Program-made: the position numbers and the translations under genes
Source: Rehmannia glutinosa
Taxonomy: Eukaryota; Streptophyta; Magnoliopsida; Lamiales; Orobanchaceae
NCBI GenBank assembly: GCA_016081115.2
Contig: CM071928.1
Location: 85,694,477 to 85,758,476 of the forward strand
Direction of reading: 5' to 3'
Length of the DNA: 64,000 bases
Shown here: positions 21,475 through 32,872 of the stretch, in pieces
How positions within the stretch are numbered: the first letter of the stretch is position 1
Layout: each line of letters begins with the position of its first letter
Notes under the pieces: model-generated
What the model was told of the DNA's origin: nothing
The model's database searches: none
Seen by the model: the letters and a program-made list of their open reading frames with translations, nothing else

Positions 21475-23558
21475 AAAACAGATTTTCTTTATTCACTTGG
21501 AACTTCCTCTGCAAATCAACCAGATTTTGAAAAAATGCATCAACAAAAAGGGTCCTAATCGTTCTATATATTAGATAAGGATGCGTATAAAATTTTACAA
21601 AATTATCAAATACACCAGGAAATGGGATAACTAACAATATAAGGAAGGAGTTGGCTACAATTGCTCAAAATATCAAATTCTATGATTGAAATTTTGCTAT
21701 CTACTAAGATAAATCAAGAAATTGCCAAATAGCTTCTTCCACCTTATAAAAAAGTCTTAAGCCCCACTAATTCCTTTATATATCAATTCAAAACCTGCAA
21801 CAATGAAGTACAATCTTATCCACGTGCTCAGTGTATCTACATGAAACCAGCCAAATTACGAGAATGGTAAGAAATAAACATCGAAAAGCTCATGATCCTA
21901 TAATGAGAATGGAATGAGAGGTTTGCTTACTGCTATATATCCTCATGAAACCATCTTTGCAAAGCTTTTTGAAACTTTTAATTGCTAAAATGCAGTGTCG
22001 TAAAAATCGACCTAGGCGCTCCAATTTTGCTAAAATCGGCCCTAAAAATCGATTTGGGTAAAAATCGGCCTAGGCGGCCAAAAAATTGGGCCCAGGCGCC
22101 CGCCTAGGCGGCAAAAATCGGCCAAAAATAGGTAAGAAAAATAAGAAATAGAGTTGTTTCTAGGCGCCCGCTTAGGTGCTAGGCTGCTGCCCGACTAGGC
22201 CCCTGGCGATTTCTGCAACCATGCTAAAAAGTACACGTAGACACAACTAAGGACAGGGAAAACAAATTAAAGAACATGTAACATTGCAGCAGATTACCAC
22301 CAACTAGTCTTTAACAGTAACCAAAGTTAAAAAACCAAGGGCACAAAGAGCAGTGACCTTAACTCAGAAGGGTTGAGATTTAAAACATTAAAACCTGCTT
22401 CTATAAATAAGTATCAGACAATGAGATTTCACTATCACCTGAAAGAAAAAATGGGTTTCACAATCTGATATAAGCCCAGAAATCTCTAGAAGCCATCCAA
22501 CTGAACCATAATAATAATAATAAAACAAAAAAAAAAAAAAGATCTTAAGCCCCACAAAAATTAACAAGTTGCAAGAATCCTACACCACAATACACACAAA
22601 ATATCTTCTGAATACAGAAAAAAAAAATCCAATCTTGAACAGAAATAAAAAAATCCCATGTTTCAAAAACAAGAAACCAGCAAATGGGCACAAGTGAAAC
22701 CCACCAAAAAAATGTAGATATGCACCTCAGATTTCATGGATATATTATAATAATAAATTTAAAAAAATAAATGTAAAGCACCTGGGTATTATCATATCCT
22801 CAAGAAACCATCTTTCTCAAGAAAGCAGCCCCTTAATTACAAGACAAGATTTTCCCATCTACAAAAGAACGAAATAGATGTGTGTGTGTGTGTGTGAAAT
22901 GTAAATGTTGCTTGATTAAGTAAAGTGAAAAGAAAGCAGAGGCTGGAAACGAGTCCAGACAACATGGGATTGGATATTTTGGGAGGTTGATCCTATAATA
23001 CTCGTGTATAATAAATTTGTGGAGATAATTTCTTGTCAAAGTCATGAGACAGTTTTGGGAAATGTTGAAACGTGGCATTTGGTACGGGCATTTTGTCAAA
23101 CAGGTGGCATGTGAATATTTTTTATTGGATTAAATATTGGTATTTTTTTTTTTTTTTTTTTGTATGTGAAATCGTTGACTTGGATCTAAATTCAATCATG
23201 GATGGTGATTATAAACATTTTTTTTTTTTTGTTGATAATGAATAGATTATTTTTATATGGATTATTTTTAATTTGGATTATTTTTATTTATTGAGTTTTA
23301 ATCGAAATTTATTTTAAATATAGGAATGTGCTCTGCATTTTGTTATATCCATAAGAACTCGTCCCTCACACAAATTTTTGTGTTAAATATTTGGTGTTTT
23401 AGGGTTTTTTTTTGGGGGGCGAGGGGTTGGGGGGTTGGGTGAGACTTGAGAGGAGAGTTAGGCAATCATGGATGGTGATTATGAACATTTTTTTTGTTAA
23501 AAGTGAATGAGATTATGATAATGGAAAAGGGATTTCCAGAGATATAACTAATATATAT
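21475..23558. other. upstream region of the BTB gene; no coding sequence seen
   Basis: AT-rich DNA that presumably holds the 5' UTR, possibly a leader intron, and the promoter of the minus-strand BTB gene. A (TG)n run lies at about 22877-22896 and poly-A/T runs at 22528-22541 and 23143-23160. It contains one MITE (21991-22221). I cannot place the transcription start. Confidence 0.4.
21991..22221. mobile_element. GGCGCCTAGG-rich MITE, copy 2, 8-bp TSD TGCTAAAA
   Basis: Flanked by identical 8-mers TGCTAAAA at 21983-21990 and 22222-22229, with ends TGCAGTGTCG and TTTCTGCAACCA that are roughly inverted. The interior is dominated by CCTAGGCGGC, GCGCCCGCCTAGGCGG and ATCGGCC words. The 8-bp duplication suggests a hAT origin for this three-copy family. 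Confidence 0.75.
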
Positions 23559-23858
23559 CACTACAAGAAATTCCAATTTACCGATAAAATTTATCGACAT
23601 AAATGATTTTATCACTAAATTTTAAAGTTACTTACAAAATACTAACAAAATAGGAAAAATTATTTTTCCCCAAATTATACCGACAGATCACTGACATTTT
23701 TAAATTTATCAACAAAAATACTGAAGGTATTTATTTACCAACAGTTTCAGATTTTGTAGGTAAATATTTACCTACAATGATTTTACCTTATCTTTACAAT
23801 TATTTTAATATTTATCTATATATTATTTTGTAGGTAAACTGGTTTTTTCTTATAGTTG
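23559..23858. mobile_element. short non-autonomous CACTA (En/Spm) element
   Basis: It begins CACTACAAGAAATTCC, the classic plant CACTA terminus, and ends TTTTTCTTATAGTTG, a worn inverted copy. Subterminal repeats of the TTTACCGAYAAA/TTATCGACA type fill both arms. It is 300 bp with no transposase. I could not confirm a 3-bp target duplication. Confidence 0.7.
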
Positions 23859-25757
23859 ATTTATTATTTGGTTAAATGTCGAGCAGGAATGTATGAACAA
23901 CATATATATGTTTTTTTAATTATGCATGCACACCACATTGGGGATAGAAGCATAATGTTAATATACATCGATGAAGTGAATGTGATTAGTTTTTAGTAAC
24001 AATATAAATATCTAATAACCCTCAAATAATAAACAAATATTTTTTCAAATTTCCATCATAAAATAAATAATTAATGTCTATGACTTCCAAAATAGAGTGC
24101 ATGACAAAATTTGAAGTGTAACAAGATTCAAGAAGATATGATAGTTTTGTTATGTAGTGGTGATATATATTTGAGTGTCCCTATCAGCCACATCAGTTTG
24201 AAGTGTACTGTCTCATATCTCAATTAATTCAAGGCCCTCCATTTTTGGACTACTATTATAGGATATTAAATTTGGTCCACAAGCTATCTCAAAAATTGCA
24301 GTGAAATGTGAACTGTCCCCAACTTTGAAGGTTCCCTTTTTTTTTTTAAATGTTTTCCCCTAAAATGTTTTAACTTTTAATTAATATTTTTTAAGACGAA
24401 ATTCTATTTTCGGAAATTGGTAGTGTTTGGTTAAAAAGTTGTTAGAAGTACTTTTTTATTTGTAAAGTCAAACCGGAAACAAAACTATAAATTTAAAGCA
24501 TTCATCTTCTTACTTTTAGATTTTAAATAAACGAAATAGAATCAGAAGCATAGTTGCATATATTGACATTTATAGCTATTAAAAAGTGAGTTTTTCCAAG
24601 CCAAAATCTGATAAATACTTTTTTCTCCCTATCATATTTAATAATGTATTCTTTGAAGAAACTTATCTCAAAATAATCTGAACATAAATAAATGAGTTAA
24701 TTATACCAAACCTCCTAAACTGTGTCAGTTTTGACACTTTGCCGTCTTGACTCTTTTTTTATATATATTTTACCTCTTGAACTTAATATTTTTTGTGCAT
24801 TTTACCACCTCTACAGGGGTTATGGTGTTAGAAAAACACTAAATTCAGGAGGTAAAGTGTCATAAAAAAATTTAGGAGGTAAGATGAAAAAAACTTACAT
24901 AGTTCAGGAAACAAAATGTGATTTAACCTTAAATAAATTTATTGGGCAAGCCTTATTAACTTGGTTCTATTATTCCTTGGCACCGCATAAAAGCCTGATT
25001 TTGTTATGGCAATCATATTCGAGTGAGAATTTAGGTGTCATTTTGAATGTTTTGAGCGTTTTAAGACTAAATTTATCCCCAATTTAGATCATATAGCCTC
25101 ATTAACTCTTATTTTTCTGAGTATTATTAAGGAGTGTAGAGAGCAACTTGATTGTCTCCTAAAGTGTCTCTTGTGTTTATTAAGAGATCAACGAATTATG
25201 TTTGGTTAAATAGTTTTGAAATAGTATTTTATGAATATAATAATTTAGTTGATAAAGATTATATTTTAATTGAATATATATTGTCATAGAGTGGAGATTG
25301 TAGGCCCTCCTCTCTTTATATAGTAATAATTTTAGTTCAATAAAGTTGGTATATTAATTAAATCTCTTCTTTTGGTTTAAAAAAAAGTACCATTAGTCTT
25401 GTACTAATTCGAGAAGAGACCGCGGATTCTACAAAGTACATGTATGAGTTTTTTTACAAACCTAGGTTTGAGTTTGAGTTGAAATTAAATATTACAAAAA
25501 GGATTAATTCTTGAATATGGATGGTGATATATGGGTCTAATATTCGAAGGGCCAAAAAGACGATGTCACATTGGCATTGTCACTATTACTTAAAATATCC
25601 AAAATGGGAACAAGAATTTTTTTTTTTCCACGGGTCATTCACTATAAATAGAACATTACTCGAATTGTAGACCGAACACATGGCATTTTATGATCGATGC
25701 ATATGAAGTGAGTACATGTTTATCTAGATTATTTTATTGTGTTCCTGATATTACATA
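23859..25757. other. intergenic AT-rich DNA; one worn foldback at about 24693-24935
   Basis: No gene is seen. At 24693-24935 a GAGTTAATTATACCAAACC end is mirrored by CATAGTTCAGGAAACAAAATG near the other side, with TTTGACACTTTGCC against GGTAAAGTGTCA between. This looks like an old foldback element. The rest shows no structure I can interpret. Confidence 0.4.
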
Positions 25758-26013
25758 GGGATAATTACAAAAAAAAAAAAAAAAACTCATGAGCTACAAA
25801 ATCTTGAGGTTTGATATCATCTTATATTCTTATATATTCCTCTTTATACGCAAAAAAATATTTTAAAAACCCCTTATATTTATAAAAATATTATAATTGT
25901 CCCTTAAAGTTAAGACATAACAAAACTTGAGGTTTTTTTTTTGTAATTCTGAAATATTTCTGGGGGATTTTTGTAACTAGCTCAAACATCAAGGGTGTTT
26001 TTGTAATTATTCC
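25758..26013. mobile_element. foldback MITE, type A, downstream of the cyclin gene
   Basis: A 256-bp worn palindrome GGGATAATTACAAAA...GTAATTATTCC. The flanks do not match, so the ends or the site have decayed. Confidence 0.75.
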
Positions 26014-26105
26014 ATATTTATATATACCCCCAAATAGTCTACGTGGACCCTAAGATCAACCCAGAAACGAACCGCATCAATGCATGTGTGCATTATTAAA
26101 TTCAA

Positions 26106-26356
26106 GGGATAATTACAATAAACTTCCGAAGATGTTTCAAAATTACAAAAAGTTCCCTCAAATTTGTTTTTGTCTTAAATATAAGGGAGTAATTGTAATA
26201 TTTCTATAACTATCAGGTGGTTTTTGAAATGTATTTTGTTTATGAAGGGGGAAATTTTAAGATAGAGTCAACCTTAAGGGCTTTTTTGTCATTTTGAAAA
26301 ATCTCTGTTTTTTTTTGTAATTAGCCCGAACCTAAGGGAGGTTTTTGTAATCATCC
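26106..26356. mobile_element. foldback MITE, type A, downstream of the cyclin gene
   Basis: A 251-bp palindrome, flanks TAAATTCAA and TTAATTCAA (8 of 9). The near end is about 300 bp from the cyclin stop codon. Confidence 0.87.
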
Positions 26357-26659
26357 TTAATTCAAACCTTCAATATCATTGTTCAGATTGAAATACTTAA
26401 TGGTGAAATTTGCAGTGATTGATGAGAACCATGAATTACAACATACTATCAAGAGTGAAATATCATTGTAAATTTGCAAAAAAAAAAAAAAAAAAAAAAA
26501 ACTACCATCAGAAAGAGTATGATGATAAAATATCTCAGGAACAAATTCAAGAAAAACATTAGTAATATCATAAACCCCACCGCAGCCAAGGGCAACTTAT
26601 CATTGCTCAAATTCATTACAAAACCCCATTTTCAACTGTTAAAATCAAAATTACTGCTG

Positions 26660-29600
26660 TTAAAATCCAGCATCAATGAGAAAAAGAGCAGGTTTTGTTT
26701 TAGCAACATAGCCATATCTACAAGTACTATACTTCTTGTGTACACCGGCAAGTTTCTCAGTTCCAGCCCTCTGATGCAAAGCCACCATTAGTTTTGCACA
26801 TTCCCTACACAAAAGACCTCCAGAAGTTATATATAATTACAAAAACACCCCTGAGCTTTGGGCTAATTACAAAAAACCCAGAGTTCTTTGAAAATTACAA
26901 AAAAAACCTTGAGGTTTGATTTCGTCTTATATTTTTCCCAGTGATTTTCAAAAAACCCCTCACATTTACAAAAATATTACAGTTACCCCTTGAAACCCCT
27001 TAATTATTACAAAAATATTACGGTTACAAAAGACCTCCATAAGTTACAGGGATAATTACAAAAACACCCCTGAGCTTTGGGCTAATTACAAAAAAACCCA
27101 GAGTTCTTTGAAAATTACAAAAAAAAAACTCTTGAGGTTTGATTTCGTCTTATATTTTTCCCCTTGATTTTCAAAAATATTTCAAAACCCCCCCTCACAT
27201 TTACAAAAATGCTACAGTTACCCCCCTTAAATTTAACAAGGCAAAATAAAACCTGAAGGGTTTTTCTATAATTTTGAAAATCTCTGGTTCTTTTGTAATT
27301 AACCCAAACATCAGGGGTGTTTTTGTAATTATCCCTAAGTTATAACATTCAATATTGCTTAATTGCAAAAACTACCCCTGAAGTTTAGTCTAATTACAAC
27401 AGAAAACCAATAGTTATATCTCAAAATTACAGATGCACCCCCATAAGGTATTTCCTTGAGGGTGTGATTTGTAAAACAGAAACAAATATCAAGGGGGGTA
27501 TTTGTAATTATGAAAGATAGTTGGGTTTTCTTGAAATTATCTTTTTTAGGACAAGCAGCTACTTACCTGAAGTTTAGTCTAATTACAATAAAACCAATAG
27601 TTATATCTCAAAATTACAGATACACCCCCCATAAGGTATTTACTTGAGGGTGCGATTTGTAAACAGAAACGAATATCAAGAGGGTACATGAAATTATGAA
27701 AGATAGTTGGGTTTTTTGTAATTATATCTTTTAGGACATTCAATATTGCATAATTGCAAAAACTACCCCTGAAGTTTAGTCTAATTACAAAGAAAAAACC
27801 AATAGTTATATCTCAAAATTACAGATACACCCACCCATAAAGTATTTACTTGACGGTGCGATTTGTAAAACAGAAACGAATATCAAGAGGGTATTTGTAA
27901 TTATGAAAGATAGTTGGGGCTTTTTTTGTAATTATCTTTTTAGGACAAGCTACTTACATTAACTGGTCTTTGCTGTAACTTGTGTGCCACTGGCATGTAT
28001 TATTCCACTGCTTACTGCCCGTGAGAGCGCATTGGGCCGTAAAGATTGCAGCAGCAGCTAGCAAGGAAGGTGGGAACCTAAGCATCTCGTATTGAACGAG
28101 GCTGAGTTCGACTATAAAGAACGATAGCAGCTCCAACTAGTTCAAGTTCACAAACAAAAGTTACTAATATGCCAATATTAAACCTGAGGGAATTTTTTGT
28201 AATTTTGAAACATCTCTTGGTTTTTTTGTAATTAGCCCAAACCACATGGGTGTTTTTTTGTAATTATCCGTAAAAGTTACTAGTATGCCAATATTATATT
28301 TTTTCAACCCCTGAAGTTTAGGCTAATTACAGAAGACCCAGACATGTTTTAATATTACAAAAGACCTCCTCATGTTTGATTATATCTTAAGTTTGAGGAC
28401 GTAATTGTAATATTTCTAGATATATTAGGGGTGTTTTTGAAATATCTTTTACTTCAAGATTTTTTTTTGCAATTTTCAAAAAACCATGGGTTTTTTCGTA
28501 ATTAGCCCGAACCTCAAGGAGATTTTTGTGATCATCCCTTCTTTCAAAAGCAAACTTCTTTTTATTTACAAGTATACCAAAAGCACTTTTCCAAAATCAG
28601 AAGCGCGCAGCACCCCTCCGCTAGCAATTTACAAACACTAAAACGTGATCTTTTTTCAACTGAAAGGTTTACACACACTCCTAATGAGATGTATCTACAA
28701 ACCTTTTTGTCAGATTGCGCGGCTTTGAGGAAACGTCTCATAAACGCGTAAGGCGTTGGCACTGACAGATTGAACTGTAATGTATTGATCATCAATTTCT
28801 CCTGCAGACCACCACACAAGGAAACAATTGAAATGAACTCCAGAAAACTTTTTGAAAATTACATAAAACCCCGTGAGGTTTGGGCTAATTACAAAAAAAC
28901 CCTTAAGGTTTGATTCTGCTCACATCTTTCTCCTTCATAAGCAAAAAATATTTCAAAAACCACCATGATATTTGTAGAAAAATTACAGTTAACCCCTTAA
29001 ATTTAAGACAAAATCAAACCTGATGGGCCTTTTTGTAATTTTGAAAGATCTCTGGATTTTTTTGTAATTAGCCCAAACCTTGGGGGTGTTTTCGTAATTA
29101 TCCCAACAAAAAATCAAAATCTACCATATCAAGTACTTCATTTCTGCAATAAGCTTTGTCAGATATCAAAATAAGGTCATCCACAACAGGAACAGAAACT
29201 TCTTCATACTTGCAAGCAAGAAGCATAGCAGTAACTCCAACGAGCTGTAATTTCTTTCGTACGACCGGCTGGACTGCTAGAAATCTATCGATGAGATTGA
29301 CAGTTAAATATAATGTCTCATCCATCAGTTCGAACTTGTAATGCACCTACACATATATATCATAAAATGACGATTACGCCAACAGAAATTGCTTCGATTT
29401 TAAAATATGCAACTTTAGTTTTTTACCTCAATTAGCCAGTCAATAAGAATGCCCCTCATTCTCTCATTGATGTCAAATTGATGTGCCATGTAGTTTGGTG
29501 CCACACAGCTTGTGCTCTAATTACACAATCCAAAACAAAAAAAAGAATGATGAAATAGATATAAAGTGTTAATATATTACTTAGGTATAAAGAATTAAAA

Positions 29601-31634
29601 AACTGATTAATATCTCCTTTTCTACATATGGTCTATATACTTTTTTGTTAGTTGTATATAAGATTTTGGGATAATTACAAAACCACCCCTCAAATTTGGG
29701 TTAATTACAAAAAGACCCGGAGAAGTTTCAAAACTACAAAAAAAAAACTCTTGAGATTTGATTCGTCTTACATTTTTTCTCTTCATAAGAAAGTTCATTT
29801 TTTAAAAAGCCCCTTAGATTTTCATAAATATTACAGTTAACCCCTTAAAGTTAAGAAAGAATCAAACCTCACAAGTAGTTTTATAATATTGAAACTTCTC
29901 TAGATTTTTTGTAGTTACCCCAAACCTCAGGTGTACTATTTGTAAATATCCCTTTTCTTACTGTAACAAGTTCAATGGGCTAAGTTAGATAACTATGTAA
30001 AACGGTTTAAGAGATCGATAGACTCGAAAAATTCAAAACATGTTAGTTGTATATAAGATTTTCAGATATCTCAAGCAAATGAGAGAGATATTTCACCTCT
30101 GTCTTCTTGTAAAAATCATATATATCATCGATGTACTCAGTGACCGCAAGCGGATTCTTCTGATCGCCGCTATCTATGTCCACCACCGGCTCGTCATCAT
30201 CCCCATCGATGTCTTCCATTTCAACTTCCACGTCCTAGATAAATTTATATACTACATAAAAATTGCATTTGAACATGTAGCCAAATACCTATTTAACAGA
30301 AATGAAATAATACCATCTTATCAATTTCTTCCAGCATAGCTTCTGTATGTTGCACAAACATCGGCACGTCATGGTTGGCCATGGGCTTGTAATCCTCAGC
30401 ATCGATGATAATACAGTCGTCTGATTGATGTGTGACCGAAATTGATTGGGCGGATGGCTTGACTTCCTATATCAATGCACAGTTCAATTATTATTACTCT
30501 TAGGCACAACAAAACCATAAAACTACAAAAAGTCGGAGCAATTTTTTTTCTACGAAACGAAAGGGTATAAAAAATGAAAGCAAATATACGGATCACATGT
30601 CTTGTCTAACATTTCATTAATGTCTCAATTAGATCTCGAAATGAATCAAGAGAACCTTAGAGCTTTCTTGATTATAGGTCTCAATTCAAATTCTTTTATG
30701 AGAAAATGTACAAATTCTTTTCTATTGTTTTCTTCATCATAAAAAAATGGGATAATTACAAAACCTCCCCAAGGTTTGGACTAATTACAAAAAAACCTTG
30801 AGATGCATCAAAATTACAAAAAGCCCCCTCAAGTTTGCTTATGCCTTAAATTAGAGGGGGTAATTGTAATATTTGGGTAAGTATCAGCGGCGGTTTGAAA
30901 TGTTTTTTGTTTATCAAGGGGAAAAATGTAAAACACAGTCAACCTCAGGGTTTTTTTGTAAATTTCAAAAATCTCTGGGTTTTTTTTGTAACTAGCCCAA
31001 ACCTCAGGGAGTTTTATGTAATTATCCCTAAAAAATATACCTCAAGTGAATGATGCTGCTCTTTGCCAGCCAATTGTGCAGCAAACTTCCTGAAAAGTCC
31101 CCAAGAAACACAAACTAAAATTCAAGGTCCAAAATATTTCAATGGAAACTAATAATGCCCTTTTCCAAAATCAAGAAAAGACAAAGATTATGCCAAAAAA
31201 ATTACAAGAAATTTAAAAAAAAAAAAAAAAAGTGGATTCACAAACCTAGTAACAGGACGATGAACCGGAATTACAGGATTCTTACTAAAGGCAGCATTTT
31301 TCCTAAACAAGATTAAGAATTTGAAATGAATAACCACATATTAATTGGAAAAACTAAAAATAACATTCAAATACTAAAAGGGTTTATGAAAAAAATCATA
31401 CTCTTTCAAAACCCCTCTTTTGTGAACAGCACAAGGGTAAAGGGGAGGTGGTCCTATGATGTTCTTATTGATTGTACTCAAAGCCCTTCTGTTATTTCCA
31501 ACCCCTACAGATTAAAGTTTTTTCATATATCATAATCCATAAAAATATATTAAAATTGGAATTTCATATATATTATTACCTTGAATGTTTGAAGGTCTGA
31601 TCACACCCGAAAAATTCTCTTTTGATCCAGCCAT
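26660..31634 (-). CDS. CYCB2: B2-type mitotic cyclin
   Basis: Eleven exons on the minus strand: 31580-31634, 31402-31504, 31246-31302, 31041-31089, 30314-30466, 30097-30234, 29427-29516, 29125-29346, 28703-28801, 27958-28136 and 26660-26804. They total 1290 nt, 429 aa, with all phases consistent. The N-terminus MAGSKENFSGVIRP and the destruction box RRALSTINKN (from residue 24) are class features; the box makes the protein an APC/C target. The acidic linker EDIDGDDDEP precedes the cyclin N-box (MRGILIDWLIEVHYKFEL, LACKYEE) that binds CDK. The C-terminal cyclin fold follows (EYEMLRF-type QYEMLRFPPSLLAAAAIF). Expected role: G2/M progression with CDKA/CDKB. The length equals that typical of plant CYCB2 proteins and no lesion is seen. 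The paralogue number cannot be assigned. Confidence 0.95.
26832..27003. mobile_element. partial foldback MITE, type A, in cyclin intron 10
   Basis: Only the left arm and centre remain (ATAATTACAAAAACACCCC to CAGTTACCCC). They are nearly identical to the start of the complete copy at 27049, including the unusual CTGAGCTTTGGG, so this is likely a local duplicate of that copy. Confidence 0.7.
27049..27335. mobile_element. foldback MITE, type A, in cyclin intron 10
   Basis: A 287-bp palindrome, flanks TAAGTTACA and TAAGTTATA (8 of 9). Confidence 0.9.
27345..27957. repeat. three tandem copies of a type B MITE plus flank at the intron 10 donor
   Basis: Copies at about 27345-27566, 27567-27734 and 27735-27957. 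Copies 1 and 3 both start CATTCAATATTGCWTAATTG and end TAGGACAAGC(AGC)TACTTAC; copy 2 is shorter at both ends. The shared flank contains the complement of the splice donor GTAAGT, so this is local tandem duplication of the intron start and not independent transposition. Confidence 0.8.
28178..28540. mobile_element. two broken foldback MITEs, type A, in cyclin intron 9
   Basis: The first (28178-28269) is only a right arm. A 25-bp direct repeat (AAAGTTACTARTATGCCAAT...) sits on both sides of it, at about 28157 and 28274. The second (28303-28540) keeps both arms but has lost its outer GGGATAATTAC. Confidence 0.65.
28848..29103. mobile_element. foldback MITE, type A, in cyclin intron 8
   Basis: A worn palindrome ending TAATTATCCC only about 20 bp from the end of exon 8 (29125). 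It fills most of the 323-bp intron. Confidence 0.75.
29668..29952. mobile_element. foldback MITE, type A, in cyclin intron 6
   Basis: A 285-bp palindrome without a 9-bp duplication. The 21 bases just left of it (29647-29667, GTTAGTTGTATATAAGATTT) recur at 30041-30061, so the region between appears bounded by a longer direct repeat. Confidence 0.82.
30749..31028. mobile_element. foldback MITE, type A, in cyclin intron 4
   Basis: A 280-bp palindrome, A-rich flanks TAAAAAAAT and TAAAAAATA (7 of 9). It ends 12 bp before the edge of exon 4 (31041). Confidence 0.87.
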
Positions 31635-32055
31635 CTTTATTATGTCTTTTCAAGAACAGCTACTGAAAAATTAAAAAGATTTCATGATAAACCCATCAAA
31701 TAAATTCTTTATCTTTTAAGAAACAAAAAATTTAAACATCATTGGGGAAAATGACAAAATAGATTAAGATTCAAATAATCAAGATTCAAACCTCCCAAAT
31801 CAAGAAAACCCAGAAGAAAAAAACAAATCTTTCCACGTATATTCCAAGAATCCGAAAGAAAAAATGAGAGAGACTATAAAGAAAAACCCATTAAACCAAA
31901 AAAAAAAAAAAAAAATCTCTCTCAGTGTGTGTGTGTGTGAAATTTTGCGTTCTTGGGCGTCGTTTCGATTAAATTTTTTTCTTGCAGAGAACGTAATAAA
32001 CAGCTGATATATTGTCTGGGCACACATTACATGCCTCTATTTTCTCTCTCTTTCT

Positions 32056-32064
32056 CTATATATT
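32056..32064 (-). promoter_or_regulatory. putative TATA box of the cyclin gene
   Basis: On the minus strand AATATATAG lies about 425 bp upstream of the ATG. It is preceded by the MSA motifs and followed by a TC/GA-rich leader. The leader length is inferred. Confidence 0.45.
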
Positions 32065-32072
32065 TTGAAAAC

Positions 32073-32138
32073 AACGGCTAGTAAATATTTGCCGTACGAT
32101 GAAAGGTTGTGTTTGTTCCTTGTTTGGCCTAACGGTTA
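32073..32138. promoter_or_regulatory. MSA (mitosis-specific activator) elements upstream of the cyclin gene
   Basis: CCTAACGGTTA at 32128-32138 fits the full MSA consensus YCYAACGGYYA, the binding site of R1R2R3-MYB factors that drive G2/M genes. A second core, AACGGCTA, is at 32073-32080. Both are just upstream of the putative TATA box, which is where they occur in other plant B-type cyclin promoters. MSA sites are known to work in either orientation. Confidence 0.75.
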
Positions 32139-32315
32139 TTTTTCATCTTTTGCTCTTTTCGAAAAAAATGTCATAATTAATTTTGATGCCTTTAAAATCT
32201 TGTTGTGATTAAAGAGCCGAAGTTCTTCACTTAAATTTCTCATTCCAATAAATAAATTAATTACTACTTATTGATTGACAACAACCAACCTCCCTTTTTA
32301 GTTATTTCTCGTAAT

Positions 32316-32703
32316 TAGAGTTGTCAAGCGGGCCAAGGGTGATCGAGTTTGGTCAATCTAGATAGTGATCGCGCTGTTTTTGGAGTTCAGTTTGGCACAA
32401 CCCATGAAAATGCACATAAAATGTCAGGTCGTCCCGATGTTTCAGGTTGAATGAGTGGGGGCAAATAGGTGTGAATCATAAATCGGACCATGTCGGGCCA
32501 AATAGTGATCAGATCACTATTTTCGAAGCTCATGCCCAACCCAACCCATGAAAATGCACATAAAATGTCATGTCCTCCCGATGTTTCGGGCCGAATGGGC
32601 GGGGCCAAATAAGCGTGGATCATTTCGAGCCTCTAATAATGAATCTCACCATGGTCCTTTTACCAAATTGTCCCATCGGGAAGGGCTTATTTTGACAACT
32701 CTA
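32316..32703. mobile_element. hAT-like MITE, TIR TAGAGTTGTCAA
   Basis: A perfect 12-bp terminal inverted repeat TAGAGTTGTCAA / TTGACAACTCTA. The interior is rich in GGGCCAA, TTCAGGTTGAATG-type words and holds two diverged direct copies of a 130-bp block (32370-32480 and 32520-32620, both with ATGAAAATGCACATAAAATG). The 8-bp flanks do not match well. No coding capacity. Confidence 0.65.
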
Positions 32704-32872
32704 TTCATTATGCCAATAATTGTTACTTTTTTTTTTGGTGATAATGATATTTTTTTTTTATTCTTTTTATGTGGCAAGGCAAACCAATAGCAAACCAATC
32801 CTTATGATATTTCCTTGTATCACCCTTTCATGATATCTAACATAGTTAGGTTCCCAATTTTATTGCATAATT

